This document shows, in pieces, positions 16,894 to 24,375 of a DNA stretch of 33,927 nucleotides (positions are counted from its first letter, which is position 1; the number at the start of each line of letters is the position of its first letter). The notes beneath the pieces were generated by a model, which ran no database searches, was not told the origin of the DNA, and was given only the letters and a program-made list of their open reading frames with translations. The stretch spans positions 1 through 33,927 of the forward strand of contig DASUFH010000155.1 of assembly GCA_036274645.1 (NCBI GenBank). Reading direction: 5' to 3'. The translations under genes and the position numbers were made by a program. Source of the DNA: DASUFH01 sp036274645. Its GTDB lineage: Bacteria > Acidobacteriota > Terriglobia > 20CM-2-55-15.

Positions 16894-17899
16894 TGCGCTC
16901 GATGGCTAAGCCATGGATTCGCTGCTGGACCGGCGTCGCCTGTTCTTCGTACCCGCCAGCGCCAACCCGTCCGTATGCGTTGTAGCCCAGAAAAAAGTGA
17001 TAACGCACTCCCCAGCGATAGTGACGGCCCAGCGCCGTGTTGACCGATCCGGTTCCTCGCCCGGCTTCCCAACGACTGACCAACCCCCAGAACGGTTTTC
17101 CGACCAGAGCAAAGGCCCGATAACATACATGTATCCGCTTGAGCAGCCGCGATCCGGGACGATTCGTGAATCGTTTCTTTAGTTCAGGATGCAGTTCGAT
17201 TAATTTGCCGAGAGAGTATCCCGCCTGATAACAACGGTCAATGAAATAGTCATAGGTCGGAAAGTACTGGTGTATCCCCTGCGCCTCAGGCCCGGAAACC
17301 ATGTGGCACCTTTCCTTGTGCTCGAGCCGATACCCCAGTTCGATGTCCTCCATGCCGTACAGGCTGAACTCTTCGTTGAACCCCTGCGCTTTGAGAAGGA
17401 TCGTGCGCTCGGCAGAAACGTTACCGGTGTGGAAATAAGAAAAATCGAGCGGGCCGCTGGCGATGTCGTATGGACTGAAAATCTTGTGGTCCCGCAGGTA
17501 TCGCAGAAACGGATCCGTCGTGTTCGCCCATGGCGATATGACGGACCCGATGATCGCGGATCCCGGATTCTGCCGATGGTACCGGATATGCGACTCGATC
17601 AGACTTGCTTCGGCGTCGATATCATCGTCGATGAAGAGGATGATGTCCCCTTTGGCCTCCCGGATCCCCACATTGCGCGTGGCCGCCGCGCCCTTCTTCG
17701 CCTGGGAAAAGCTGCGGAGATTCGGATAGCGGGCTGCCTGCGCCGCCAGCATTGATCCGGTGTGATCCGTGGAATTGTTGTCGATTACGATAACTTCGTA
17801 TTCGGAAGGGGGAACGGTCTGGCGTTCGATGAGCTCAACGGTTTTTTTGAGCCGGTCAGCTCGATTAAGCGTGGGAATGACGACACTGACCTTGGGCAC
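16886..17899 (-). CDS. GT2 family glycosyltransferase
   Basis: The 337-residue enzyme starts with GTG; AGGA lies six bases upstream. It has VSVVIPTLNRADRLKKTV (4-21), VIDNNSTDHTGSM, FIDDDIDAEASLIE (the metal-binding DxD region) and YGMEDIELGYRL with the catalytic ED pair. The C-terminal third has no membrane helices and several aromatic residues. It probably adds one sugar to the lipid-linked repeat unit; donor and acceptor are unknown. It overlaps the flippase gene downstream and lies 36 bases after another GT2. Confidence 0.87.
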   Translation of the reverse strand: MPKVSVVIPTLNRADRLKKTVELIERQTVPPSEYEVIVIDNNSTDHTGSMLAAQAARYPNLRSFSQAKKGAAATRNVGIREAKGDIILFIDDDIDAEASLIESHIRYHRQNPGSAIIGSVISPWANTTDPFLRYLRDHKIFSPYDIASGPLDFSYFHTGNVSAERTILLKAQGFNEEFSLYGMEDIELGYRLEHKERCHMVSGPEAQGIHQYFPTYDYFIDRCYQAGYSLGKLIELHPELKKRFTNRPGSRLLKRIHVCYRAFALVGKPFWGLVSRWEAGRGTGSVNTALGRHYRWGVRYHFFLGYNAYGRVGAGGYEEQATPVQQRIHGLAIERNE

Positions 17900-17935
17900 G
17901 GAAAGTCCTGAGTGCAGAAGATTTACGCAAGTCGT

Positions 17936-18850
17936 TCATTCACGCGAAAGGGACGTTTCTTCGAGCCGAACCCAAGGATGCCGGTTCTTCCATTGGCCCC
18001 GGTCCTTGACAAGGACCGGAATATACCGGATGTAATCTGCTAAAGCAATCGCGAACAGCAGTTTGCTTCGCACCGAGTATCGTCTTGAAAAAAAACGGCT
18101 CTTCAGGAACCGCCAGATCAGCCTGCGATCCTCCGGCCGGCCGAACCGATGATAGAGAAACAGGGAGTTCCGGAAGCTGAAATAGTTCTCCAGCCTCCGG
18201 CTCTTGCCGGGCGTCAGGTCTTGCGTCCAGTGGCGGACCACCGCCTCCGGCACATAGAGGCATCGCCATCCGCGCAGCCACAGCTTCCAGCTCAGATCCA
18301 CGTCTTCGCAATACATGAAATACAGGCGTTCATCGAATCCGCCGACTTCCTCAAACGCTTTCCGCCGGATCAGCGCCGCCGCGCCGGAGCACCATGTGGT
18401 CTCCGCAGTCAACGGATCCACGGCTTTGGGATGTTCCCTGGGGGCCTGGCGCGCTTCGCAGATTCCCGCGCCTGGGTTCGCCAGGGCGGCGCCCAGGAGC
18501 CGTTCCAGACATTGCGGCTCCAGTTCCGCGTCCGGGTTCAGCAGGAAGAGGTATTCGCCATTCCCCTGACGGGCCAGCCGGTTGACTCCGGCCGCAAACC
18601 CGAGGTTGCGGTCCGATGACATGAGTGTCCGTGGAAACGAAAAGGGCGTCTTCCGGTTGCGCCAGTCGCGCAGCTCCTGGAAGGTTCCGTCCTGCGACGC
18701 GTTGTCGAGAAAATACGCCGAAACCGGAATCGAGATATGGCCGAGACTTGCGAGAAACGCGTCGAGCGTTCGCCGGCTGTCGTGAAAGACCACAAGCAGG
18801 TCGATGCCGCCTGCGGCCGGCAATGACTGAGAATCAGCTTCAGTTTTCAC
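17936..18850 (-). CDS. GT2 family glycosyltransferase (rhamnosyltransferase-like)
   Basis: I chose the GTG at 18850 because GGAAGGG lies about six bases upstream; a longer TTG start at 18904 would add 18 residues with two Cys and no ribosome site. The product is 304 residues. It has LLVVFHDSRRTLDAF, DNASQDGTFQ, NLGFAAGVNR, LLNPDAELEPQ (the DxD-equivalent) and YCEDVDLSWKLWLRGWRC, close in pattern to rhamnosyltransferases of the WbbL type. With rfbD upstream in the same direction, rhamnose is a plausible donor sugar (inference). The C-terminal part has a hydrophobic stretch KLLFAIALADYIRYIPVL. Confidence 0.85.
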   Translation of the reverse strand: MKTEADSQSLPAAGGIDLLVVFHDSRRTLDAFLASLGHISIPVSAYFLDNASQDGTFQELRDWRNRKTPFSFPRTLMSSDRNLGFAAGVNRLARQGNGEYLFLLNPDAELEPQCLERLLGAALANPGAGICEARQAPREHPKAVDPLTAETTWCSGAAALIRRKAFEEVGGFDERLYFMYCEDVDLSWKLWLRGWRCLYVPEAVVRHWTQDLTPGKSRRLENYFSFRNSLFLYHRFGRPEDRRLIWRFLKSRFFSRRYSVRSKLLFAIALADYIRYIPVLVKDRGQWKNRHPWVRLEETSLSRE

Positions 18851-18937
18851 GGTTCCCTTCCAGGTAGGCCACCCACACAAGGAGAAGCAGAAAACGCCAG
18901 ACAAACGTAACGGCCTTGATTGGAAACAACGCAGTCT

Positions 18938-20134
18938 TCAGCAATGCCGGGATACTCCGTTGCGCGATTTCATCGACACCCGTCGAGCGGCAACAGCCTC
19001 TTCAACGACATCCAGGTACTGCGTGGCGAGCCCGTTCCATGCGAATCGACCGAGCGCCATCCGCCGGCCCCGGCTTCCCATGCTTCGCCGCAGGTTCGTG
19101 TCGGACGCCAGCTTCGAGATTGCGGACGCAAATTCCTCCGGCGTTTCCGCGAACAACGCCTGCTCACCGTTGACCACCGGATAGCCCGCGGCGCCGAGAC
19201 GCGTCGTAATGACCGGGCAGCCCATCGAAAATGCTTCCAGCAGCTTGACGCGCTGGCCGGACCCTGAAAACAACGGCGTGACCACAATTGTATTGGGCCG
19301 GCGGTATAACACGCGCGTGTCCTGCACGTATCCCGGAAAAACGACGTTGCCCGGCGCCTTGACGTCGCCGGGGAGATGATCGCCGGGAATGACAAATTGA
19401 ATTTCGGGAAATATGGGAGCGATCCGGTCGACCAGAAAACGAACCGCCGCCACATTGGGAAAATGTCTGAAGTTGCCCACGAACAGCGCCGATAACCTCT
19501 GGCCGGGATCCTCCTCGAGTGGAGAGAACTCATCCGTATCGACGCCGATCGGGATGGCGCGAATCTGAGCGCCGGGCGCGTAGGATCGCAGATAACGCGC
19601 ATCCTCCTCCGTCATGGTGATCACGCGGTCGAACTTTCGCGTCTGTTGCGTTTCGTAGCGCAGCAACTGCATCCACAGATAGAAGCGGTGGAGCCTTTCG
19701 GCCGGCTCCGACGACGTTCTGAACGCGTCATAGGCGTTGCGGGCAAGGGTTTCGTGCGCCGTCAGGACCGACGGCAGACGGCGTGAGCGAAACTGCGCCA
19801 TCTGCAGGTATTCGCACTGCACCACATCGATCCGCTGCGATCGTATGGTTTCCATAACCACCCGGCTCATCTCCGGAGTGCTGAACTCGCGGGCCAGAAA
19901 CGGCTTCAGCGAAAGCCAGTGCGGGCGAAAGTCGGGGACGCGCCGTACCGCGGTAACGCTGGCTGCAATGGCGCTCAATGAACGGAGCCGCTCGCGCTCT
20001 TCGTCATCGCCGACAAATGAAATCACATGGACGTGATGCCGCGTGGAGAGAATGCGGATGTTATGAAACATCCGGACACCGCCGCCATGCATGGCCAGCA
20101 CCGGTGGATAAGCCGTCAATACGAGGACGTTCAT
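18938..20134 (-). CDS. GT4 family glycosyltransferase
   Basis: The start at 20134 is fixed by an ATGA overlap with the GT2 upstream; a longer frame reaching 20455 is only the shadow of that GT2. The 398-residue product has the GT-B fold pattern: MNVLVLTAYPP at the N-terminus with HGGGVRMFHNIR, and a second half with IPIGVDTDEFSP, ALFVGNFRHFPN, SGSGQRVKLLEAFSMGCPVITT and a late LFAETPEEFASAI. The E-x7-E-type nucleotide-sugar motif is recognisable in that C-terminal half. It is a cytoplasmic retaining glycosyltransferase; the sugar is unknown. Confidence 0.87.
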   Translation of the reverse strand: MNVLVLTAYPPVLAMHGGGVRMFHNIRILSTRHHVHVISFVGDDEERERLRSLSAIAASVTAVRRVPDFRPHWLSLKPFLAREFSTPEMSRVVMETIRSQRIDVVQCEYLQMAQFRSRRLPSVLTAHETLARNAYDAFRTSSEPAERLHRFYLWMQLLRYETQQTRKFDRVITMTEEDARYLRSYAPGAQIRAIPIGVDTDEFSPLEEDPGQRLSALFVGNFRHFPNVAAVRFLVDRIAPIFPEIQFVIPGDHLPGDVKAPGNVVFPGYVQDTRVLYRRPNTIVVTPLFSGSGQRVKLLEAFSMGCPVITTRLGAAGYPVVNGEQALFAETPEEFASAISKLASDTNLRRSMGSRGRRMALGRFAWNGLATQYLDVVEEAVAARRVSMKSRNGVSRHC

Positions 20135-21219
20135 TGCGCCTGCCGCGCCACCACCGGATCGTCCAGGCCGGCGGGGTCCGTCAGACGCCGGGCCAGCGCC
20201 AGCGGCAGCCGAAGCCACGCGCCCAGATAGGCGCGGATCTCCAGCGCGGCGCCGCCCTGCATGACGGCGCGAGCGTGGCTGCGCGGCAGCTGAACGAAGT
20301 GATCGATCAGCATCGTCACGTTCGTGACATTCCTCCACACGAACAGAAAGTGATTCCGGCGAACGACACTCGCAATGAAACCCGCGCCGAAGCGGCGCGT
20401 CGACGCCCGATGTCGATGGGTGACGCGGCTGGCCGGCGCGATCAGGGATTTCCATCCCTGCTTCCAGGCCCGGTACGACAGGTCCACATCCTCGACGTAG
20501 AACGGGTGATAGAGCGGGTCAAAACCACCCAGCGCCGCAAACTTGCGCCGGTCCACCGCCGAAGAACCCCCGCCGGCCCAGAATACGGGCGTTGGGCCGC
20601 GCGCCTCGTCCTCAACTCCGATTGCGTCGTGCCACATGTAAAACAGGCCATTTTCAAAACGCGCTCGCGTCTTTCCGGTCTCCTCGCGCCGGGCGGCGGA
20701 GTCCGCCATGAAGATCTGCGAGGAGACGGCAAAAACCGAAGGGTCCGCGAAGGGGTCAAGCAGCGGCTTGAGGAAGCGCGCGTCGACCAGCATGTCGTTG
20801 TTCAGGATCACCACGATGTCGGCGCCGGCGTCGATCGCGGCCATGCCGCGGTTGTTTCCCGTTGAGAAGCCGAAATTGCGGTCCAGTTCCAGGACCTGGA
20901 TTTCGGGAAACTGTTCCCGGACATATGCCACGCTGCCGTCCTGGCTGCCGTTGTCGACCACCAGAACGCGGTGACCGCCGCCGGCGGCGGCAATGGCCTC
21001 CCGCAACCGTGGCAGACATTCCTCCAGCAGATGTTTTCCGTCCCAGTTCAATACCTGGATGACGACGGAATCGCGCCGGGGCGCGTCCCATACCTCAGAG
21101 CGGCGCCGCCGCCAGGGCGCCCGGGCCGCTTCAGTCAGGAGCAGGAGCGCCGCCGCCGCCAGATCCAGCGGCAACAGCGCCACCGAAACCAGTAGAGCGC
21201 GCGCCCGGATGAAATTCAT
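20131..21219 (-). CDS. GT2 family glycosyltransferase with N-terminal membrane segment
   Basis: The ATG at 21219 overlaps the rfbD stop (ATGA) and gives 362 residues. The first 30 residues include the hydrophobic run VSVALLPLDLAAAALLLL, a likely membrane anchor. The GT-A domain follows, with VVIQVLNWDGKHLLEECLP, VVDNGSQDGSVAY, NFGFSTGNNRGM, ILNNDMLVDARF and YVEDVDLSYRAW. The pattern is that of rhamnosyl- or galactosyl-transferases acting on polysaccharide repeat units. It shares a coupled start-stop with the GT4 downstream, so rfbD, this enzyme and the GT4 are made from one message. Confidence 0.87.
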   Translation of the reverse strand: MNFIRARALLVSVALLPLDLAAAALLLLTEAARAPWRRRRSEVWDAPRRDSVVIQVLNWDGKHLLEECLPRLREAIAAAGGGHRVLVVDNGSQDGSVAYVREQFPEIQVLELDRNFGFSTGNNRGMAAIDAGADIVVILNNDMLVDARFLKPLLDPFADPSVFAVSSQIFMADSAARREETGKTRARFENGLFYMWHDAIGVEDEARGPTPVFWAGGGSSAVDRRKFAALGGFDPLYHPFYVEDVDLSYRAWKQGWKSLIAPASRVTHRHRASTRRFGAGFIASVVRRNHFLFVWRNVTNVTMLIDHFVQLPRSHARAVMQGGAALEIRAYLGAWLRLPLALARRLTDPAGLDDPVVARQAQ

Positions 21220-22082
21220 GGAGCCTGGCGATTCCGGCGACGGTCCAGATAGTCCGCCAGCGCGTCCCGCCACGGACGCATGCGATCGAGACCCTGGACC
21301 TTCAGCCGCGCGTTCTCCAGCACGGAGTAGCGCGGCCGTCGCGCCGGCGCGCGGTACTGGGCGGAGGTGGTCGGATTCAGGTCCGCCGGAATTCCGGCGA
21401 TTTCAAAGATGGCGCGCGCAAACGTATACCACGTGCATTGCCCGTCGTTGGTGGCGTGATAGAGCCCGGCGCCGCCCGACTCCACGAGCGCCGCAACCTG
21501 CAGCGCGAGATCGGCCGTATACGTCGGTGTGACGGTTTGATCGTCGACCACCGCGATCCGGTCTCCCCGCCGCGCCTTTTCCAGCATCGCCTCGACGAAG
21601 TTGCCTCCCTTGCCGCGCGATCCCGCGGCTCCGTACAGGCCGCAGGTCCGGATCACAATCGGTTTCCGCGCCAGAGTGCGGATCAGATATTCGCCGGCCA
21701 GCTTGGAGTTTCCGTAAACGCTCAGCGGCATCGGCGGGCTCGATTCGTCATAAGGACGATCGCTCGAGCCGTCAAAAACATAATCCGTGGAAAAGTGGAT
21801 GATCGTGGCGTCAAGGTCGTTCGCGACCCGGACGAGATTGAGCGCCGCCAGCGCATTCACGGCATAGGCCAGCTCCGGCTGTGACTCGCAGTCGTCCACC
21901 CGATGAAAGGCGGTCGTGTTGATGATCACGTCCGGCGCAATGTCCGTGATCCGGCTTCGGGCGCGGTCGTGTTCTGTGACATCGAAATCAGCCCGGGTCA
22001 GGGCTCGCACGTCATGGGTCTGAAGCGCGTTCCGAAGGTCCTGTCCCAGTTGTCCGTTGGAGCCGAGCAGCGCGATCTTCAT
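21216..22082 (-). CDS. rfbD: dTDP-4-dehydrorhamnose reductase
   Basis: The enzyme makes dTDP-L-rhamnose from its 4-keto precursor with NAD(P)H in the cytoplasm. The 288-residue sequence has the nucleotide-binding GSNGQLGQDL (8-17), DVIINTTAFHRVDDCE, STDYVFDG, the catalytic YGNSKLAGE (Tyr-x3-Lys) and PTYTADLA, all typical of RfbD/RmlD. rfbA, rfbB and rfbC are absent from the window. It is the first gene of the minus-strand glycan cluster, divergent from the peroxiredoxin across a 65-base gap, so its promoter must lie there, but no clear ribosome site is visible. Confidence 0.93.
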   Translation of the reverse strand: MKIALLGSNGQLGQDLRNALQTHDVRALTRADFDVTEHDRARSRITDIAPDVIINTTAFHRVDDCESQPELAYAVNALAALNLVRVANDLDATIIHFSTDYVFDGSSDRPYDESSPPMPLSVYGNSKLAGEYLIRTLARKPIVIRTCGLYGAAGSRGKGGNFVEAMLEKARRGDRIAVVDDQTVTPTYTADLALQVAALVESGGAGLYHATNDGQCTWYTFARAIFEIAGIPADLNPTTSAQYRAPARRPRYSVLENARLKVQGLDRMRPWRDALADYLDRRRNRQAP

Positions 22083-22147
22083 GTCGGTTCAGAAGGAGAG
22101 CTAGTGTATCCTAATAGGTTCAAATATTGGATGGATTGGAGACATAT

Positions 22148-22729
22148 ATGGCAGCACTGGTTAATCAACCCGCCCCGGAATTCACGGCCGACGCATACGT
22201 GAACGGGGAATTGGGAAAGGTCTCTCTGGCCGACTACAAAGGGAAGAAGGTGGTCCTGTTCTTCTATCCCCTGGATTTTACGTTTGTCTGTCCCACCGAA
22301 ATCCTGGCCTTTGCCGACAATATCGATGAATTCAAGAAACGCAACACGGCGGTGATCGGCGTTTCGGTCGATTCTCACTTTACGCATCGCGCCTGGGCGC
22401 AAACGCCCCGAAAGGACGGCGGCATCGAAGGGGTCAACTTCCCGCTGGTTGCAGACCTGACGAAATCGATCGCTCGGGATTACGGCGTCCTGATGGGAGA
22501 GTCGGTGGCCCTGCGCGGCCTTTTCATCGTCGACAAGAATGGTGTGCTGCAGCACATCACGGTCAACGCCCTCAACCTCGGCCGTAATGTGGATGAGGTT
22601 TTGCGCCTGCTCGACGCCATCGACTACTCGGAAGAACATGGCGAAGTCTGTCCCGCCAACTGGAAGAAGGGCGACAAGGCGATGAAGCCGACCGATTCCG
22701 GTCTCAAGGAATACATGCGGGCGAGATAA
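22148..22729 (+). CDS. Peroxiredoxin, typical 2-Cys (AhpC/Prx1 type)
   Basis: The 193-residue protein reduces hydrogen and organic peroxides in the cytoplasm. Peroxidatic Cys48 lies in DFTFVCPTE, and resolving Cys168 in HGEVCPANW. The catalytic partners are visible in YPLDFTFVCPTE and in the later GVSVDSHFTHRAW segment. I chose the ATG at 22148 because GGAG stands six bases before it; the in-frame ATG at 22127 has none. No reductase gene such as ahpF or trxB adjoins it. Downstream lies palindromic repeat copy A, which may also end the transcript. Confidence 0.95.
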   Translation: MAALVNQPAPEFTADAYVNGELGKVSLADYKGKKVVLFFYPLDFTFVCPTEILAFADNIDEFKKRNTAVIGVSVDSHFTHRAWAQTPRKDGGIEGVNFPLVADLTKSIARDYGVLMGESVALRGLFIVDKNGVLQHITVNALNLGRNVDEVLRLLDAIDYSEEHGEVCPANWKKGDKAMKPTDSGLKEYMRAR

Positions 22730-22772
22730 GCAGGCATTTGCATGCGAGGCGTGCCCGAAGCTGAGTACCCGC

Positions 22773-22877
22773 CTTGTAGGGGCGGTCTATGACCGCGCGA
22801 CGTTTCGGGGTGGAGATCTCTTGATTTCACAGAACTTCACACTGAAACGCCGGGCGGTCATAGACCGCCCCTCCAAG
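22773..22877. repeat. Palindromic element, copy A
   Basis: The two ends are inverted copies (CTTGTAGGGGCGGTCTATGA at the left; the right reads the reverse complement, ending CCGCCCCTCCAAG), with about four mismatches over 37-base arms. The inner part has CTCTTGATTTCACAG, shared with copy B. It lies between the convergent peroxiredoxin and zinc-ribbon genes. It could fold into a long hairpin in RNA from either strand. Confidence 0.85.
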
Positions 22878-22909
22878 CGGGGCGGGGACCCGAGATGCTC
22901 CCGTTACCC

Positions 22910-23179
22910 CTACAGCAACACGACGCTCTTGCTCGTGATCTCGATCCTCCGTCCGCACCGGGCATTGGAACAGCGCACGACGTCGTCAAGGCGAACCATG
23001 TAGTCGCGGGCTGCCTTGAAACGGGCGTGATCGTCCGGCCCGGCATGGCGAGGCAAGCCGGGTTTTCGGGTGCGCCGGAGCCAGCGGATCGGATATTCAG
23101 CCGATTGGCGGCACGATGGGCAGACCAGGGTTTCGTTCCGCGATTCGTTTTTTTCGTTAAAGAAGTCTCTTTCCTGCAT
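22910..23179 (-). CDS. Small zinc-ribbon protein
   Basis: The 89-residue product has a CPSC pair at Cys20/Cys23 and a second pair in RCSNARCGRRIEI, the layout of a zinc ribbon whose knuckles are split by a 40-residue Arg/Lys-rich insert (ARFKAARDYMVRLDD). AGGG sits close before the ATG. I take it as real because the paired Cys and the conserved-looking MVRLDD-RC segment would be unlikely in a shadow frame; no other frame here looks better. It is probably a nucleic-acid- or protein-binding small protein. Function unknown. It faces palindromic repeat A at its 3' end and is divergent from the coiled-coil membrane gene. Confidence 0.55.
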   Translation of the reverse strand: MQERDFFNEKNESRNETLVCPSCRQSAEYPIRWLRRTRKPGLPRHAGPDDHARFKAARDYMVRLDDVVRCSNARCGRRIEITSKSVVLL

Positions 23180-23311
23180 GCGCCCTCAGGCGATGATGGT
23201 ATCACTCCAGGTGAACCGGTTTGGACGTATCACTCGTCTAACCACCTCGATTTTGTGGATAATGTTGTGAGGTCTGACAGCGCCACAAACCAACAAAGAA
23301 AGGGATGACGC

Positions 23312-24328
23312 ATGTATAGCTTGAAACCCAAACCCGAGGGTGGCCAATCCCACGCGGCGCCGCCCACTCCCCCGCCGCCTCATCCCGGGGCTCCCATGGG
23401 ACTCCTGATGGTGATGTCTGCCGGGATTGCTATCGCGATTGTGGGACTTGGCTTCCTTGCGTACTCACAGTACATGGCCCGGACCGGACTGGAAAAGCGG
23501 GTTGCGCTGCTTGAGAGCCAGATGGATCGGGAGATCGAACTGAACCAGCAGGCGCAGAAGGATGCCACTGAAATGGCGTCCGACCTCGATGTGGTTACCC
23601 GGAAGGTCGGCGTCACCACGCAGGAGTTGGAGAAATCCCGCAAGATTGCCGAACAGCTTCGCGAACAGCAGGAGCGGGCCCGCCAGGAACAGCAGCGCCT
23701 CGCAGAGGAACAGGAACGGACCCGAAGTCAGGCTTCGGAACTGGCCAAACAGGTCGAAGGCAAGGCGAGTCGGACTGAGGTTGCCGCGGATGTCAACGCG
23801 GCGCGTCAGGAAGCCGCCAGCCGTGTGGCCGACGTCCAGCGCGCCGCCGATACCAAGATCGGCGCGGTGTCCGGCGAAGTCAAAAACGTGGCGACCAACC
23901 TTGAAACGACGCGCAAGGACCTGGCGGACAGCCGCCGCGATCTGGTTGATGTGAAAAACAACCTGACCCAGCAGATTGCGCGGAATTCCACCGAGCTGTC
24001 GGATCTCCGCAAGAAGGGTGAGCGGGACTTCTTTGAATTCGATATCAAGAAGGACAAGAAGGTTCCAATGCACCGTGTGGCCGATATCCAGATCGGACTG
24101 GATGGCACCGACGTGAAAAACAACCGGTATAACCTGACGATTCAGGTCGACGACAGCAAGCTCAAAAAGAACGATCGTCTCGTGAATGAACCCATTCAGT
24201 TCCTGGTCGGTCGCGACAAGTTGCGTTATGAGCTGGTCGTCAACAATGTGTCGAAGGACCGCATTGTCGGCTACCTGAGTGTCCCGAAAGACAAGGCCCT
24301 GTCCGCGGAGAAACCGGCCTTCCGTTAA
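23312..24328 (+). CDS. Membrane-anchored coiled-coil protein of unknown function
   Basis: The 338-residue protein starts after AAAGAAAGGGA. The first 29 residues are Pro-rich, then one membrane helix (LLMVMSAGIAIAIVGLGFLAYS, about 31-52). Residues 55-235 are a long charged coiled coil. A compact C-terminal domain of about 100 residues starts at DFFEFDIKKDKKVPMHRV and ends with LVVNNVSKDRIVGYLSVPK. The N-terminus would be cytoplasmic and the rod and head periplasmic. It could tether envelope components or sense the cell wall, but this is inference. No family is recognised. Confidence 0.75.
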   Translation: MYSLKPKPEGGQSHAAPPTPPPPHPGAPMGLLMVMSAGIAIAIVGLGFLAYSQYMARTGLEKRVALLESQMDREIELNQQAQKDATEMASDLDVVTRKVGVTTQELEKSRKIAEQLREQQERARQEQQRLAEEQERTRSQASELAKQVEGKASRTEVAADVNAARQEAASRVADVQRAADTKIGAVSGEVKNVATNLETTRKDLADSRRDLVDVKNNLTQQIARNSTELSDLRKKGERDFFEFDIKKDKKVPMHRVADIQIGLDGTDVKNNRYNLTIQVDDSKLKKNDRLVNEPIQFLVGRDKLRYELVVNNVSKDRIVGYLSVPKDKALSAEKPAFR

Positions 24329-24334
24329 ACCATC

Positions 24335-24354
24335 CTCCCGCCGCAAGGCGGGAG
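24335..24354 (+). terminator. Hairpin after the coiled-coil gene, terminator-like
   Basis: Bases CTCCCGCC and GGCGGGAG pair perfectly around a GCAA tetraloop, seven bases after the stop at 24328. No T-run follows, so it may be a weak terminator or an RNA-stabilising stem in the leader of the sulfatase gene. Confidence 0.5.
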
Positions 24355-24375
24355 TCTGCGGCTTGAAGACTCCCG

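Noticed and set aside
18851..18904. TTG start adding 18 residues to the WbbL-like GT2
   Set aside because: No ribosome site, whereas the GTG at 18850 has GGAAGGG at good spacing.
14628..21280. Identical 18-base word (CGTCCCGCCACGGACGCA) at 14628 and 21263
   Set aside because: Both copies encode a similar RPWRD segment in unrelated proteins; shared codon use is a sufficient explanation.
22858..23205. 115-residue minus-strand frame overlapping the zinc-ribbon gene
   Set aside because: It lacks a ribosome site and any motif; the overlapping 89-residue frame has paired Cys.
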